From Marichromatium gracile (GTDB lineage Bacteria > Pseudomonadota > Gammaproteobacteria > Chromatiales > Chromatiaceae): a stretch of 64,000 nucleotides of DNA. Every line of letters starts with the position of its first letter. Position 1 is the stretch's first letter. The notes beneath the pieces are model-generated. The model was not told the origin of the DNA, made no database searches, and saw nothing but the letters and a program-made list of their open reading frames with translations. Shown in pieces: positions 19,360-30,950 of this stretch. The stretch lies in NCBI RefSeq assembly GCF_004343155.1, contig NZ_SMDC01000002.1, forward strand, positions 434,001 to 498,000, written 5' to 3'. The position numbers and the translations under genes are program-made.

Positions 19360-20238
19360 ATGGATTTGAAGCAGCTGCGTTACTTCCTTGCCGTGGTCGA
19401 TGCCGGTGGTTTCACCGCCGCCGCCGCCCGTCTCGGCATCGCCCAGCCGGCGCTGAGCATCGCCATCCGCAAGCTCGAGCGCGCGCTCGACCTGGAGCTG
19501 TTGCATCGCGGGACGCGTCGGGTCACGCCGACCAGCGAGGGCGAGGTGCTGGCCGGGCACGCCCGGGCCCTGCTCGAGCGCGCCGAGGCCGCCGAGCTGC
19601 AGATGCGCGAGTTGCGCGGACTGCTCAAGGGCGAGGTGCGGATCGGGTTGCCGAGCATCCTCGGCTCCTACTTCTTCCCGCCGCTGTTGATGGCCTTCAA
19701 ACACCGTCATCCCGGGTTGCGGCTGTCGGTGCAGGAGGCGGGCACCCGGAGTCTGCTGAGCATGATCCGCGCCGGGGTGCTGGATCTCGGCGTGGTGACC
19801 AGCGACGCCGAGCTCGACGGTCTCGAGACCCATCCCTTCCTGCGCGAGGAGGTGGTGGTACACGTCGGTCGCTCGCATCCCCTGGCGGAGGCCGAATGCA
19901 TCGACTTCGCGATCCTGTTCGAACACGATCTGGTGGTTGCGCGTAGCGGCTACTTCCTGCGCGAGTTCATCGACCGTCATGCCGCCGCGCTCGAGGTCGA
20001 GCCGCGCATCGCCTTCGAGACCAATCTCATCCCGCTCGCCGAGACCATCGTCCGCCAGGGCTTCGGCATCACCTGCGTGCTGCGCATGGTCAGCGAGCAG
20101 ACTCGCGACCCCGGGCTGGTGGCGATTCCATTCGCGACCCCGGTTCATCTCGACTTCTCGCTGGCATGGCAGAGTGGGGGCTATCTCTCGCGTGCCGATC
20201 GCGCTTTTCTCGACTTCGTGCGAGAGCAGACCGCGTGA
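19360..20238 (+). CDS. LysR family transcriptional regulator
   Basis: 292 residues. The winged helix-turn-helix lies at 1-60 ('MDLKQLRYFLAVVDAGGFTA', 'LGIAQPALSIAIRKLERAL', 'LLHRGTRRVTPTSEGE'), followed by a coiled linker and a periplasmic-binding-like effector domain from ~90. Length and order are standard. Being divergent from the MFS gene 95 bases away, it most likely controls that exporter in response to a small molecule. The effector is not predictable. Confidence 0.93.
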   Translation: MDLKQLRYFLAVVDAGGFTAAAARLGIAQPALSIAIRKLERALDLELLHRGTRRVTPTSEGEVLAGHARALLERAEAAELQMRELRGLLKGEVRIGLPSILGSYFFPPLLMAFKHRHPGLRLSVQEAGTRSLLSMIRAGVLDLGVVTSDAELDGLETHPFLREEVVVHVGRSHPLAEAECIDFAILFEHDLVVARSGYFLREFIDRHAAALEVEPRIAFETNLIPLAETIVRQGFGITCVLRMVSEQTRDPGLVAIPFATPVHLDFSLAWQSGGYLSRADRAFLDFVREQTA

Positions 20239-20530
20239 CGTGGCGATAAGGTCGAGACGAGGTGACGGAATTCTTGACGATGTTGGTCGCGGGTTTCGGG
20301 TCTGTCGCGCCGGCGGGTCCTGTCGCGGTGAGGTTTTTGGTCCGGTGGCTGGGCGTTGCCGGTAAAAACGTCGACCTTTTTTACACAAAAAGTGTCTTGC
20401 TCGTTATTGGGTCCAGCAATCTCTTCCCTTTCCTTTTGTCTTCAATGGCTTGTCGGGTCTGGCCTGCTTTTCGCTTTTCTGTCAGCGGGGTGGAGCAGCC
20501 CCTTCTTGAAGCGATACAGGGAGATGGATC
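20239..20530. other. Upstream region of the PEP-CTERM gene
   Basis: About 290 bases that are clearly more T-rich than the flanks, for example 'ccttttttacacaaaaagtg' and 'cttttgtcttcaatggcttg'. A small ACAC-AAAAA-GTGT hairpin lies near 20382-20394. The promoter of the downstream gene must be here, but no clear sigma-70 or sigma-54 element could be fixed. Confidence 0.45.
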
Positions 20531-21412
20531 ATGTTGACTCGGAAAAGCGCGCTGCTCGGTGCGGCGATCATGGTGTCGCCGCTTGCCGGCGCTGATGTCA
20601 TCAATGTCGGCGGGGTGTTGTGGAACCCGGATTCGCCGCTCGACATGAAGATGGATAGTAACTTCACCCAGTGGTTCCAGAGCACCAACTCGGGCTACGA
20701 CATGGGCAGCCTGGTGGGCATCAACGCCACCAACGCCACCACGATGATGTTCGGCAACTATCTCTATGGCGGCGGCAAGATCAACAACTTCAACGACGCC
20801 AACGACCAGACCGGTCAACCGAACCCCGAGACGAATCCGGCGGACTTCTGCCCGGGCTGTGAGCTGACCTATGAGTTCGGCGGCATCGAGTTCGTCGAGA
20901 ACACGCCCGGTGGCGGCGACTTCCTCGATCCCGCCACCTATACGGTCGACTGGAGCCAGTCGTATTTCAAGATCTGGGTCGATCACAGTCGGAACTTCAA
21001 CGCCAACAACGACTTCGAGGCCGACCCGAACGAGATGTACGAGGCCACCGATGGTGCCCTGTTCCTCGAAGGTACCTTCGAGTCGATCTCCTTCACCGGT
21101 CAGCTCTTCGCCGCGGGCATGCTGTTCAGTAACGCCGGCTCCGCGATGCACGTCACCGGCGGTATGGCCCGTGACTATTTCGATACCGACCCTCTCGTGA
21201 CCCTGGGTGGCACGCCGTTCGACTTCTCCTACACCGCAAGCTCGCAGTTCATGGTCGATCTGGCGGGAGGAGCAGATGTCTTCTTCGCCCGCGTCTCGAC
21301 CGCCGAGCTGTTGGGTGACACCATCAGCATCCCCGAGCCTGGCGCGCTGGCGTTGCTCGGCGCCGGCCTGATCGGTCTGGCGCGGGTGCGGCGGCGTCAC
21401 GACGCGGCCTGA
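20531..21412 (+). CDS. PEP-CTERM sorting domain protein (secreted)
   Basis: 293 residues, ATG at 20531 with AGGGAG upstream. A signal peptide (to about residue 21, 'VSPLAGADV') leads into a Gly/Asp/Asn-rich beta-type region, and the C terminus has the tripartite sorting signal: 'IPEPG', a hydrophobic stretch 'ALALLGAGLIGLA' and a basic tail 'RVRRRH'. Such proteins are exported and processed by exosortase at the cell surface, usually with exopolysaccharide production. The body of the protein is not a domain I recognise. No exosortase gene is in the window. Confidence 0.9.
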   Translation: MLTRKSALLGAAIMVSPLAGADVINVGGVLWNPDSPLDMKMDSNFTQWFQSTNSGYDMGSLVGINATNATTMMFGNYLYGGGKINNFNDANDQTGQPNPETNPADFCPGCELTYEFGGIEFVENTPGGGDFLDPATYTVDWSQSYFKIWVDHSRNFNANNDFEADPNEMYEATDGALFLEGTFESISFTGQLFAAGMLFSNAGSAMHVTGGMARDYFDTDPLVTLGGTPFDFSYTASSQFMVDLAGGADVFFARVSTAELLGDTISIPEPGALALLGAGLIGLARVRRRHDAA

Positions 21413-21440
21413 GGTCGTGCTCGGGCTGAACGGCTGACGG

Positions 21441-21468
21441 CGCCGGGGTGTCCGCCGACACCCCGGCG
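21441..21468 (+). terminator. Hairpin after the PEP-CTERM gene
   Basis: CGCCGGGGTGT (21441-21451) and ACACCCCGGCG (21458-21468) form a perfect 11-bp stem with a 6-base loop 29 bases after the stop, followed by 'tcttgcgttgtg', a weak U-rich tail. Confidence 0.7.
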
Positions 21469-21783
21469 TCTTGCGTTGTGCGGGCAGGAGATGGGTTTGT
21501 TGGAAGCCATCGGTCAGCGTTGTTGTATGCGATCTGGCTGTCCTTCGCCGTCTCCGGTTCTCACCCGGGTCGCTTCGTCAACGGCGTGATTCTGCCGCTG
21601 GCCGTGATACGGAGTCTGGCGCTGTTCGCCGCTGCGTTCGATCGGGTCGAGAACCCGCCGCGCTCGGTCCCATGCAGGTCGATATCGCGCGCTGTCGCGA
21701 CGGTGGCGGGCGTGACTGACGGTTGACCGGGTCGGGGGCGGCTGATAGAACCCGCCCGGTCTGCTGTCATCGGATCGACCGCC
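21469..21783. other. Intergenic region before lnt
   Basis: About 315 bases. No protein with recognisable features, RNA gene or heptamer repeats were seen; the short open frames here look like GC-driven chance frames. It must contain the lnt promoter. Confidence 0.45.
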
Positions 21784-23286
21784 ATGTCTCTGTCGTCAGT
21801 TCTCCCGCCCTCGCGCAGATCAGCCCTGATCGCCTTCCTCGCCGGCGCCCTGGCGGTGCCGAGCTTCGCGCCCTTCGGGGGCTTCCCGCTCGCGGTGCTC
21901 GCCCTGGCGCTGCTGTTGCTGGCGCTGGAGGGGGCGACGCCGCGCGCCGGTTTCTGGCGCGGTTGGCTGTTCGGGGTCGGGTTGATGGGGTTCGGGGTGT
22001 TCTGGATCCGCATCAGCCTCAACGAGTTCGGCAACATGCCGGCGCCGGTGGCCCAGTTGCTCACCCTGGTCTTCGTCGCCGCGATGGCGCTCTACTACGG
22101 GTTGCTCGGCTGGGCGTTGCGGCGGCTGGCCGCCGGGCCGGACCGGGTGGGCGCGCTGCTCTGCTTCCCGGCGCTCTATGTGCTGCTCGAATGGCTGCGC
22201 GGCTGGCTGTTCACCGGCTTCCCCTGGCTCGCGCTCGGCTACGGGCAGATCGACGGACCACTGGTCGGTTGGCTGCCGCTCCTCGGCGTCTATGGCGCCT
22301 CGTTGGTGGCGGCGCTCTCGGCCGGGCTGCTGTGGTGGTCGGTGCGGCGGGCGCGGGGCCGGGGACGTCCGCTGGCGCTGACGGCGCTGGTCGTGCTCTG
22401 GGGCGGCGGCTGGGCGCTGGCGCAGCTCGACTGGACCCACCCCGAGGGCGCGCCGCTGCGTGCGAGCGTGGTCCAGGCCAATATCCCGCAGGCGATCAAG
22501 TGGAACCCGGAGACGGGGCCGGCGACGGTGCGCGCCTATCTCGAACTCACCCGCGATCATCTCGACGCCGATGTGGTGGTGTGGCCGGAGACCGCGCTGC
22601 CCGACTTTCTCGATGTGCTGCGCGCGCCTCTGATCGATCCGCTCGCCGAGCGCGCGCGCGAGACCGGAACCGAGATCGTGCTCGGCATCCCGGTGCGCGA
22701 GCCCGACGGTGGTCGTTATTACAATGCGCTGCTCGCCATCGGCAGCGTCGAGGACCGCTACTTCAAGCGACATCTGGTGCCCTTCGGCGAGTTCCTGCCG
22801 TTCAAGGCCTGGCTGGGGCCGCTGATCGCCTGGTTCGAGGTGCCGATGTCGGACTTCAGTCGCGGCGAGGCGGCGCGCCCGCTGCTCCAGGTCGGGACGC
22901 ATCCGGTCGGTGCCTCGATCTGCTACGAGGACGCCTTCGGCGCCGAGCTGATCGAGGCGCTGCCCGAGGCGCGCTATCTGATCAACGTCAGCAACGACGC
23001 CTGGTTCGGCGACTCGCTCGCGCCTCACCAGCACCTGCAGATCGCCCGCGCCCGCGCCCTCGAGAGCGGGCGCGATCTGCTGCGCGCGACCAACACCGGG
23101 ATCTCGGCGATCATCGATTACCGCGGCCGGGTGATCGAGCGCGTCCCGGCCTTCGTGCGCGGCGGCGCCAGCGCCGAGATCCAGCCCCGCGTCGGCGCCA
23201 CCCCCTTCGCGCGTCTCGGCAACGCACCGGTCGTCGTCCTCGCCGCGCTGATGCTCGCGCTCGGCATCGCGCTGGCGCGGCGTTGA
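21784..23286 (+). CDS. lnt: Apolipoprotein N-acyltransferase
   Basis: 500 residues. The N-terminal half holds about six to seven membrane helices, starting with the family pattern 'LAVPSFAPFGGFPLAVLALA'. The periplasmic carbon-nitrogen hydrolase domain has the expected triad: Glu269 in 'VWPETALPD', Lys328 in 'YFKRHLVPFGEFLP' and Cys380 in 'SICYEDAFG'; the Lys-Cys spacing equals that of the E. coli enzyme. A final membrane helix closes the protein. It adds the third acyl chain to lipoproteins in the inner membrane, the last maturation step before Lol sorting. Confidence 0.96.
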   Translation: MSLSSVLPPSRRSALIAFLAGALAVPSFAPFGGFPLAVLALALLLLALEGATPRAGFWRGWLFGVGLMGFGVFWIRISLNEFGNMPAPVAQLLTLVFVAAMALYYGLLGWALRRLAAGPDRVGALLCFPALYVLLEWLRGWLFTGFPWLALGYGQIDGPLVGWLPLLGVYGASLVAALSAGLLWWSVRRARGRGRPLALTALVVLWGGGWALAQLDWTHPEGAPLRASVVQANIPQAIKWNPETGPATVRAYLELTRDHLDADVVVWPETALPDFLDVLRAPLIDPLAERARETGTEIVLGIPVREPDGGRYYNALLAIGSVEDRYFKRHLVPFGEFLPFKAWLGPLIAWFEVPMSDFSRGEAARPLLQVGTHPVGASICYEDAFGAELIEALPEARYLINVSNDAWFGDSLAPHQHLQIARARALESGRDLLRATNTGISAIIDYRGRVIERVPAFVRGGASAEIQPRVGATPFARLGNAPVVVLAALMLALGIALARR

Positions 23287-23290
23287 GCGG

Positions 23291-23456
23291 ACGGCTGCCA
23301 GTCGCCAGTCGCCAGCGATCAGCCGCCAGCCTCCAGTGGCGGCCTGCCCTCGAACACTGGTGCCGAGAATGTGCGCTTGCCGGTCGCCGACCGTTGGTGG
23401 CAAGTGGCGCTGTCGTTGAGTACCACGCCCACTGGCGGCTGATAGCTGACCGCTGA
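23291..23456. repeat. Heptamer repeat clusters after lnt
   Basis: CAGNNNN units in tandem at 23298-23338 (CAGTCGC twice, CAGCGAT, CAGCCGC, CAGCCTC, CAGTGGC) and the complementary form at 23431-23456 (ACTGGCG, GCTGATA, GCTGACC, GCTGAAC). Same family as at 6.2, 10.2, 13.4 and 16.9 kb. Confidence 0.75.
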
Positions 23457-23510
23457 ACTTGCGGTCGTCGTGGTCCCGGCGGTTATCATTGGCGCCATGT
23501 CCCGCTGCAG

Positions 23511-24035
23511 GTGATCGTCGTGCAGGCCCTAATCATGTTCTTCGCCGAGCTGTGCTGGCTGCGTCGTACGCCGCAGCAGCTCCCGGCCTCGGAAACCCTG
23601 TTCGTTGTCGTGTTGCTGGCCGATCTGCTGGTCGGGATGCTGGTGGGGGTCTCGGCGGGGATCGGCTGGTGGCCGAGCCTGTTGCAGGCGCTTGCCGAGA
23701 TCGCGCTGACCCTGGCCGCGCTCTATGTCGGTCTGAGCGCGGTGCGTCACGCCCGGCGCTTCCTGCAGACGGCGACCGCGCTGCTCGGCGCCGGCGCGCT
23801 GCTCGGGTTGCTCGCGCTGGTGCCGCTGGGGCTGCAGCCGACCGGCAGTCGCGAGACCGAGCTGGCCGCGCTCGGTGCCCTGCTGTTTCTCGCCCTGGTG
23901 GTGTGGAGCCTGGTGGTGACCGGGCACATCCTGCGCCATGCCTTCGTCATCGGCCTCGGTCAGGGGGTGGCCATTGCGCTGGCCTTCGAGCTGTTCGCGG
24001 TGGCGCTGATCGGCGCGCTGTTCGGGGGCGGCTGA
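23511..24035 (+). CDS. Hydrophobic inner-membrane protein, unknown function
   Basis: 174 residues from a GTG at 23511; an ATG at 23535 is an alternative start and neither has a strong ribosome binding site. Five hydrophobic stretches are visible (around 24-50, 55-75, 86-107, 118-142 and 148-172), with an N-terminal 'FFAELCWLRRTPQQLP' and 'HILRHAFVIGLGQGVAIALA' in the last part. The sequence resembles uncharacterised Yip1-like membrane proteins only in outline. It precedes mpl by 72 bases on the same strand and may be co-transcribed, but a cell-wall role is only suggested by position. Confidence 0.7.
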   Translation: MIVVQALIMFFAELCWLRRTPQQLPASETLFVVVLLADLLVGMLVGVSAGIGWWPSLLQALAEIALTLAALYVGLSAVRHARRFLQTATALLGAGALLGLLALVPLGLQPTGSRETELAALGALLFLALVVWSLVVTGHILRHAFVIGLGQGVAIALAFELFAVALIGALFGGG

Positions 24036-24107
24036 GCGCCGTCGCCGCTGAATCCTCGTGCGGGCCCGCGCGGCCCGCGTCCTCGTCGTTCGGGAGAACC
24101 GTCTCGC

Positions 24108-25472
24108 ATGCATCTGCATATCCTCGGCATCTGCGGCACCTTCATGGGCGGGGTGGCGCAGCTCGCGCGCGCCCTCGGCCATCGGGTGACCGGCTCCGAC
24201 GCCAACGTCTATCCGCCGATGAGCACCCAGCTCGAGGCGGCCGGGATCGAGCTGATGGAGGGCTATGACGCCGCCCATCTCGATCCCGCCCCCGATGTGG
24301 TCGTCGTCGGCAACGCGATGCGGCGCGGCATCCCCGCGGTGGAGGCGATGCTCGATCGCGGGCTGCCTTACTGCTCCGGCCCCGAGTGGCTGCGCGAGCA
24401 CCTGCTGCGCGAGCGCTGGGTGCTGGCGGTGGCCGGCACCCACGGCAAGACCACCACCGCGAGCATGCTCGCCTGGGTGTTGGAGGAGGCCGGGCTCGCC
24501 CCGGGGTTTCTGATCGGCGGGGTGCCGCGCGACTTCGACGTCTCGGCGCGGCTCGGTGAGACGCCCTTCTTCGTCGTCGAGGCCGATGAGTACGACACCG
24601 CCTTCTTCGACAAGCGCTCGAAGTTCGTCCACTACGGACCGCGCACCCTGATCCTCAATAATCTTGAATTCGATCATGCCGATATCTTCGACGACCTCGG
24701 CCAGATCCAGCGTCAGTTCCACCATCTGGTGCGCACCGTGCCCGGCTCCGGCCTGATCCTCCACCCGGACGGCGACGCCGCGCTCGAGACGGTGCTGGAG
24801 ATGGGCTGCTGGACGCCGACCGCGCGCTTCGGTGGCGACGGCGAGTGGCGCGCCGAGCTGCTCGCGGCCGACGGTTCGCGCTTCGGCGTGTTCCATCACG
24901 GGCAGCCGGTCGGCGAGGTCGACTGGGCGCTGACCGGTCGGCACAACGTCGACAACGCCCTGGCGGTGATCGCCGCGGCGCGTCACGCCGGGGTGGTGCC
25001 GGCGCAGGCGCTGGCGGCGCTGAGCCGCTTCGGCGGGGTGAAGCGGCGCATGGAGCTGCGCGGCGAGGTCGGCGGGGTGCGGGTGTTCGACGACTTCGCC
25101 CATCACCCGACGGCGATCGCCACCACCCTCGACGGGTTGCGCCAGCAGGTCGGCGCGGCGCGCATCCTCGCGGTGCTCGAACCGCGCTCCAACACCATGC
25201 GCCTGGGGGTGCACAACGCCGCCCTGGTCGACTCGCTGGCCGCCGCCGACCGGGTCTATGTGTACGCCCCGGATGATCTCGGCTGGGACGCCGGCGCGGT
25301 CTTCGCCGGGCTCGGCGAGCGCGGCGCGGTACTCGATTCGGTCGCGGCGATCGTCGCGCGAGTGGGTGCCGAGGCGCGCCCCGGCGATCAGGTGCTGGTG
25401 ATGAGCAACGGCGGTTTCGGTGGGATCCACCAGCGTCTGCTCGATGCCCTCGGGCGTGCCCGCGCGTCGTGA
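24108..25472 (+). CDS. mpl: UDP-N-acetylmuramate:L-alanyl-gamma-D-glutamyl-meso-diaminopimelate ligase
   Basis: 454 residues. A Mur-ligase Rossmann N-terminal domain ('MHLHILGICGTFMGGVAQLA'), the ATP-binding loop 'GTHGKTTTASML' near 115, then 'VVEADEYDTAFFDKRSKF', 'LNNLEFDHADIF' and 'GRHNVDNALAVIAAA', and a C-terminal domain with 'FDDFAHHPTAI'. The 'GTFMGG' start and the 'EADEYDTAFFDKRSKF' segment separate Mpl from MurC. It attaches recycled murein tripeptide to UDP-MurNAc, joining peptidoglycan recycling to synthesis. GGGAG lies upstream of the start. Confidence 0.95.
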   Translation: MHLHILGICGTFMGGVAQLARALGHRVTGSDANVYPPMSTQLEAAGIELMEGYDAAHLDPAPDVVVVGNAMRRGIPAVEAMLDRGLPYCSGPEWLREHLLRERWVLAVAGTHGKTTTASMLAWVLEEAGLAPGFLIGGVPRDFDVSARLGETPFFVVEADEYDTAFFDKRSKFVHYGPRTLILNNLEFDHADIFDDLGQIQRQFHHLVRTVPGSGLILHPDGDAALETVLEMGCWTPTARFGGDGEWRAELLAADGSRFGVFHHGQPVGEVDWALTGRHNVDNALAVIAAARHAGVVPAQALAALSRFGGVKRRMELRGEVGGVRVFDDFAHHPTAIATTLDGLRQQVGAARILAVLEPRSNTMRLGVHNAALVDSLAAADRVYVYAPDDLGWDAGAVFAGLGERGAVLDSVAAIVARVGAEARPGDQVLVMSNGGFGGIHQRLLDALGRARAS

Positions 25473-25522
25473 CCACGTCCAGCGCACGGCAACCACTCAG
25501 TCAATCACGGGAAGATGCTTCG

Positions 25523-26158
25523 ATGACCCATGTTCCGAGCCAATGGCCGCAGACCGTCGCGGTGGCGCTGACCGGTGCCTCGGGGGCGCAGTACGGGCTG
25601 CGTCTGATCGAGACCCTGGTCGGCGCCGGGATGCGCGTCTATGTGATGGTCTCGCAGGCGGCGCAGGTGGTGTTGCAGATGGAGTTGGGGCTGGAGGTGC
25701 CCTCGCGACCGGCCGAGGCCGAGCGCTTCTTCAGCGATCGCTTCGATGCCGAGGTCGGTCAGTTGCGGGTGTTCGGTCGTCAGCAGTGGACGGCGCCGGT
25801 GGCCAGCGGTTCCAACCCGCCCGATGCGATGGTGGTCTGTCCCTGCACCACGGGGACCCTCGCCAATCTCGCCGCGGGCATCTCCAACTGTCTGATCGAC
25901 CGCGCCGCCGATGTCGCGATGAAGGAGCGGCGCAAGCTGATCCTGGTGGTGCGCGAGACCCCCTATACCAGCATCCATCTCGAGAACATGCTCAGCCTGT
26001 CGCGCAACGGGGTGGTGATCATGCCCGCCAGCCCTGGTTTCTATCACCGTCCGCAGCGCGTCGAGGCGTTGGTCGATTTCATGGTGGCGCGGGTGCTCGA
26101 TCATCTCGGTGTCGAGCACGACCTGCTCGAACGCTGGGGACGGGAGCTGGAGGAGTAG
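25523..26158 (+). CDS. ubiX: Flavin prenyltransferase UbiX
   Basis: 211 residues from the ATG at 25523 (GGAAG eight bases before); a GTG at 25469 overlapping the mpl stop is possible but adds a non-conserved extension. The flavodoxin-like fold is marked by 'VALTGASGAQYGLRLIETL' at the N terminus, 'VASGSNPPDAMVVCPCTTGT', 'LIDRAADVAMKERRKLILVV' and 'RETPYTSIHLENML'. UbiX makes prenylated FMN, the cofactor of UbiD, which is encoded in this window at 39.3-40.8 kb; both are needed in ubiquinone synthesis. Confidence 0.95.
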   Translation: MTHVPSQWPQTVAVALTGASGAQYGLRLIETLVGAGMRVYVMVSQAAQVVLQMELGLEVPSRPAEAERFFSDRFDAEVGQLRVFGRQQWTAPVASGSNPPDAMVVCPCTTGTLANLAAGISNCLIDRAADVAMKERRKLILVVRETPYTSIHLENMLSLSRNGVVIMPASPGFYHRPQRVEALVDFMVARVLDHLGVEHDLLERWGRELEE

Positions 26159-26197
26159 CGCGCCCCCTCGGGGCGGGGGGCGTGCAGTGACGTGATT

Positions 26198-26222
26198 GCG
26201 CGCCCGGTGCTGGGCGCGCTTT
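26198..26222 (+). terminator. Terminator between convergent ubiX and sucB
   Basis: GCGCGCCC (26198-26205), a 6-base loop and GGGCGCGC (26212-26219) followed by TTT. It sits between the stop codons of two convergent genes and could work in both directions. Confidence 0.65.
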
Positions 26223-26226
26223 GGGG

Positions 26227-27506
26227 TCAGACCCCGAGCAACAGCAAGGCCGGGTCCTCGAGCAGCTCCTTGATCGCGACCAGGAACTGCACCGCCTCGC
26301 GACCGTCGATGATGCGATGGTCGTAGGTGAGGGCCAGATACATCATCGGCGCGACGACGATCTCGCCGTTCTCCACCACCGGGCGCTCCTGGATCTTGTG
26401 CATGCCGAGGATGCCGCTCTGCGGCGGGTTGAGGATCGGCGTCGAGAGCATCGAGCCGAACACCCCGCCGTTGGTGATCGAGAAGGTACCGCCGGTCAGC
26501 TCCTCGTAGCTCAGTGAGCCGTCCTGGGCCTTGGTGGCGAACTCGGCGATGCCGCCCTCGATGTCGGCCATGGTGAGCTGGTCGCAGTTGCGCAGGATCG
26601 GCACCACCAGACCGCGCGGCGAGCTGACCGCGATGCCGATGTCGTAATAGCCGTGGTAGAGGATGTCCTCGCCGTCGACGGTGGCGTTGAGCACCGGGTA
26701 GCGCTTGAGCGCCTCGACCGTGGCCTTGACGAAGAACGACATCAGCCCGAGACGCACCCCGTGCTGCTGCTCGAAGCGGTCCTTGTAGCGTCCGCGCAGC
26801 GTCATCAGCGCCGACAGGTTGACCTCGTTGAAGGTGGTCAGCATGGCGGCGTTGCGCTGCGCCTCGAGCAGCCGCTCGGCGATGCGCGCGCGCAGCCGGG
26901 TCATCGGTACGCGTTGCTCGGGACGCCCGGCCTCGCCGGTGAGGCTCGGCGAGGCCGGTGCCTGCTGCTCGAGCAGGTGCTCGTCGGTGGCCTCGGGGGC
27001 CTGGCGTTCGCGTTCGTCGAGGAAGGCGATGACATCGGCCTTCTGCACCCGGCCGTCCTTGCCGCTGCCGTGGATCTGGCTGGGGTCGATCGCCATCTCC
27101 TTGACCAGCCGCCGTGCCGCCGGGGTGATGATCGGCTCGTGCGCGGGCGCCGGCTCCGGCGCGGCGGCCGGAGGCGTCTGGCGAGTCGGCGCCGGTGCGG
27201 GCGTGGCGGCCGCCGGCGCCGCTGGGGCCGACTTGGCCGGCGCCGTCTTGGGGGCTGCCGGCGCGCTCGGTGCGGCGCCTTCGGTGATCACTGCGAGGAC
27301 GGTGTCGAAGGTGACCAGCTCACCCTCCTTGGCCTTGATCTCGCCCAGGACGCCGTCCGCCGGCGCCGGGACCTCGAGCACCACCTTGTCGGTCTCCAGG
27401 TCGACCAGGGTCTCTGCCCGTGAGACGCGCTCGCCGGGCTGCTTGTGCCAGGTCAGCACAGTGGCGTCGGCGACGGACTCGGGGAGGGCGGGTACGCGGA
27501 CTTCAC

Positions 27507-27510
<4 letters not shown>
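26227..27510 (-). CDS. sucB: Dihydrolipoyllysine succinyltransferase (2-oxoglutarate dehydrogenase E2)
   Basis: 427 residues. A lipoyl domain at 1-77 with the lipoylated Lys in '[10 protein letters not shown]', an Ala/Pro-rich hinge, a peripheral-subunit binding domain ('[20 protein letters not shown]'), a second hinge, and the catalytic domain with '[15 protein letters not shown]' holding the active His and Asp. It starts inside the last codons of sucA (ATGA overlap, 27507-27510), so the two are translationally coupled. The usual E3 partner gene lpd is not next to it, and the operon ends at a terminator shared with ubiX. Confidence 0.96.
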
Positions 27511-30365
<2,855 letters not shown>

Positions 30366-30725
30366 GCTGTGTCTTGATCTGCCTTTGATAGAATGGGCCT
30401 GAGTCGAAGCCGGTTCCTGAGTGGCTCCGCAGTGACGACCCCTCGGGCACGCCGTCGCGTCCGCCACGGCGTGTCGTCGGGTCGGTGACTTCTGGGTCGC
30501 AGGGTGCCAGACAATCGCGGCCGAGGCCGCTCCGAGGTCCGTGGTACATGGTTGCCGTGGACGCTGCGCGTCTCGGGACCCGCCCCGAGGTCCTCGCCAG
30601 TCCCCGGTTCGGACATGTCTCACGGAAGATGCTTCCCACATCCCCCTAATACCATATCATCGGAGCCGGTGAACACGACTCTTTGACGGCGGGACCCCGC
30701 GTCCCTGCCCGAAGCCTGGTGCGAG
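30366..30725. other. Divergent intergenic region upstream of sucA
   Basis: 360 bases between sucA (minus) and a small plus-strand gene, so it should carry two promoters. I see no tRNA, no repeat of the heptamer family and no clear hairpin array. The spot 'cctaataccatatcatcgg' (about 30646-30664) is the most AT-rich and may be a promoter element for either direction. Confidence 0.4.
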
Positions 30726-30950
30726 ATGGCGTATCGAAAATCCGATGCTCAGACACAGACGCGGCATCGGCGCCGCCTCCAGATTGCGCGCCTCGAGGCC
30801 GATCTGGCCTACTTCCAGGCGCGTCTGGAGCTGTTGCGCGCGCCTCGCAGCGCCAACCAGTTGGCCCAGCGCAAGGCGTTCAAAATGCTTGCCGAGGTGC
30901 TCGCGCAGCGCATCCGGCGAGCCCGGCAGAAAGTGAAGGAGGGCCGTTGA
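30726..30950 (+). CDS. Small basic helical protein, unknown function
   Basis: 74 residues, strongly basic, predicted almost fully helical ('RRRLQIARLEADLAYFQARL' and 'QLAQRKAFKMLAEVLAQRIR'). It has no signal peptide. Its stop codon abuts the GTG start of the NRDE gene at 30951, which argues for a real translated gene in a two-gene unit. I do not recognise the family; the charge pattern could suit nucleic-acid or membrane-surface binding, but nothing stronger can be said. Confidence 0.6.
   Translation: MAYRKSDAQTQTRHRRRLQIARLEADLAYFQARLELLRAPRSANQLAQRKAFKMLAEVLAQRIRRARQKVKEGR

Noticed and set aside
20346-20360. Sigma-54-like TGGCTGGGCGTTGCC before the PEP-CTERM gene (such genes can be under sigma-54/PrsR control)
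   Set aside because: The GG and GC elements are nine bases apart instead of ten, and the distance to the gene is large. One-base spacing errors normally abolish sigma-54 promoters.
21448-21726. 92-codon open frame between the PEP-CTERM gene and lnt
   Set aside because: It starts inside the terminator hairpin, has no ribosome binding site and shows no domain or signal features.
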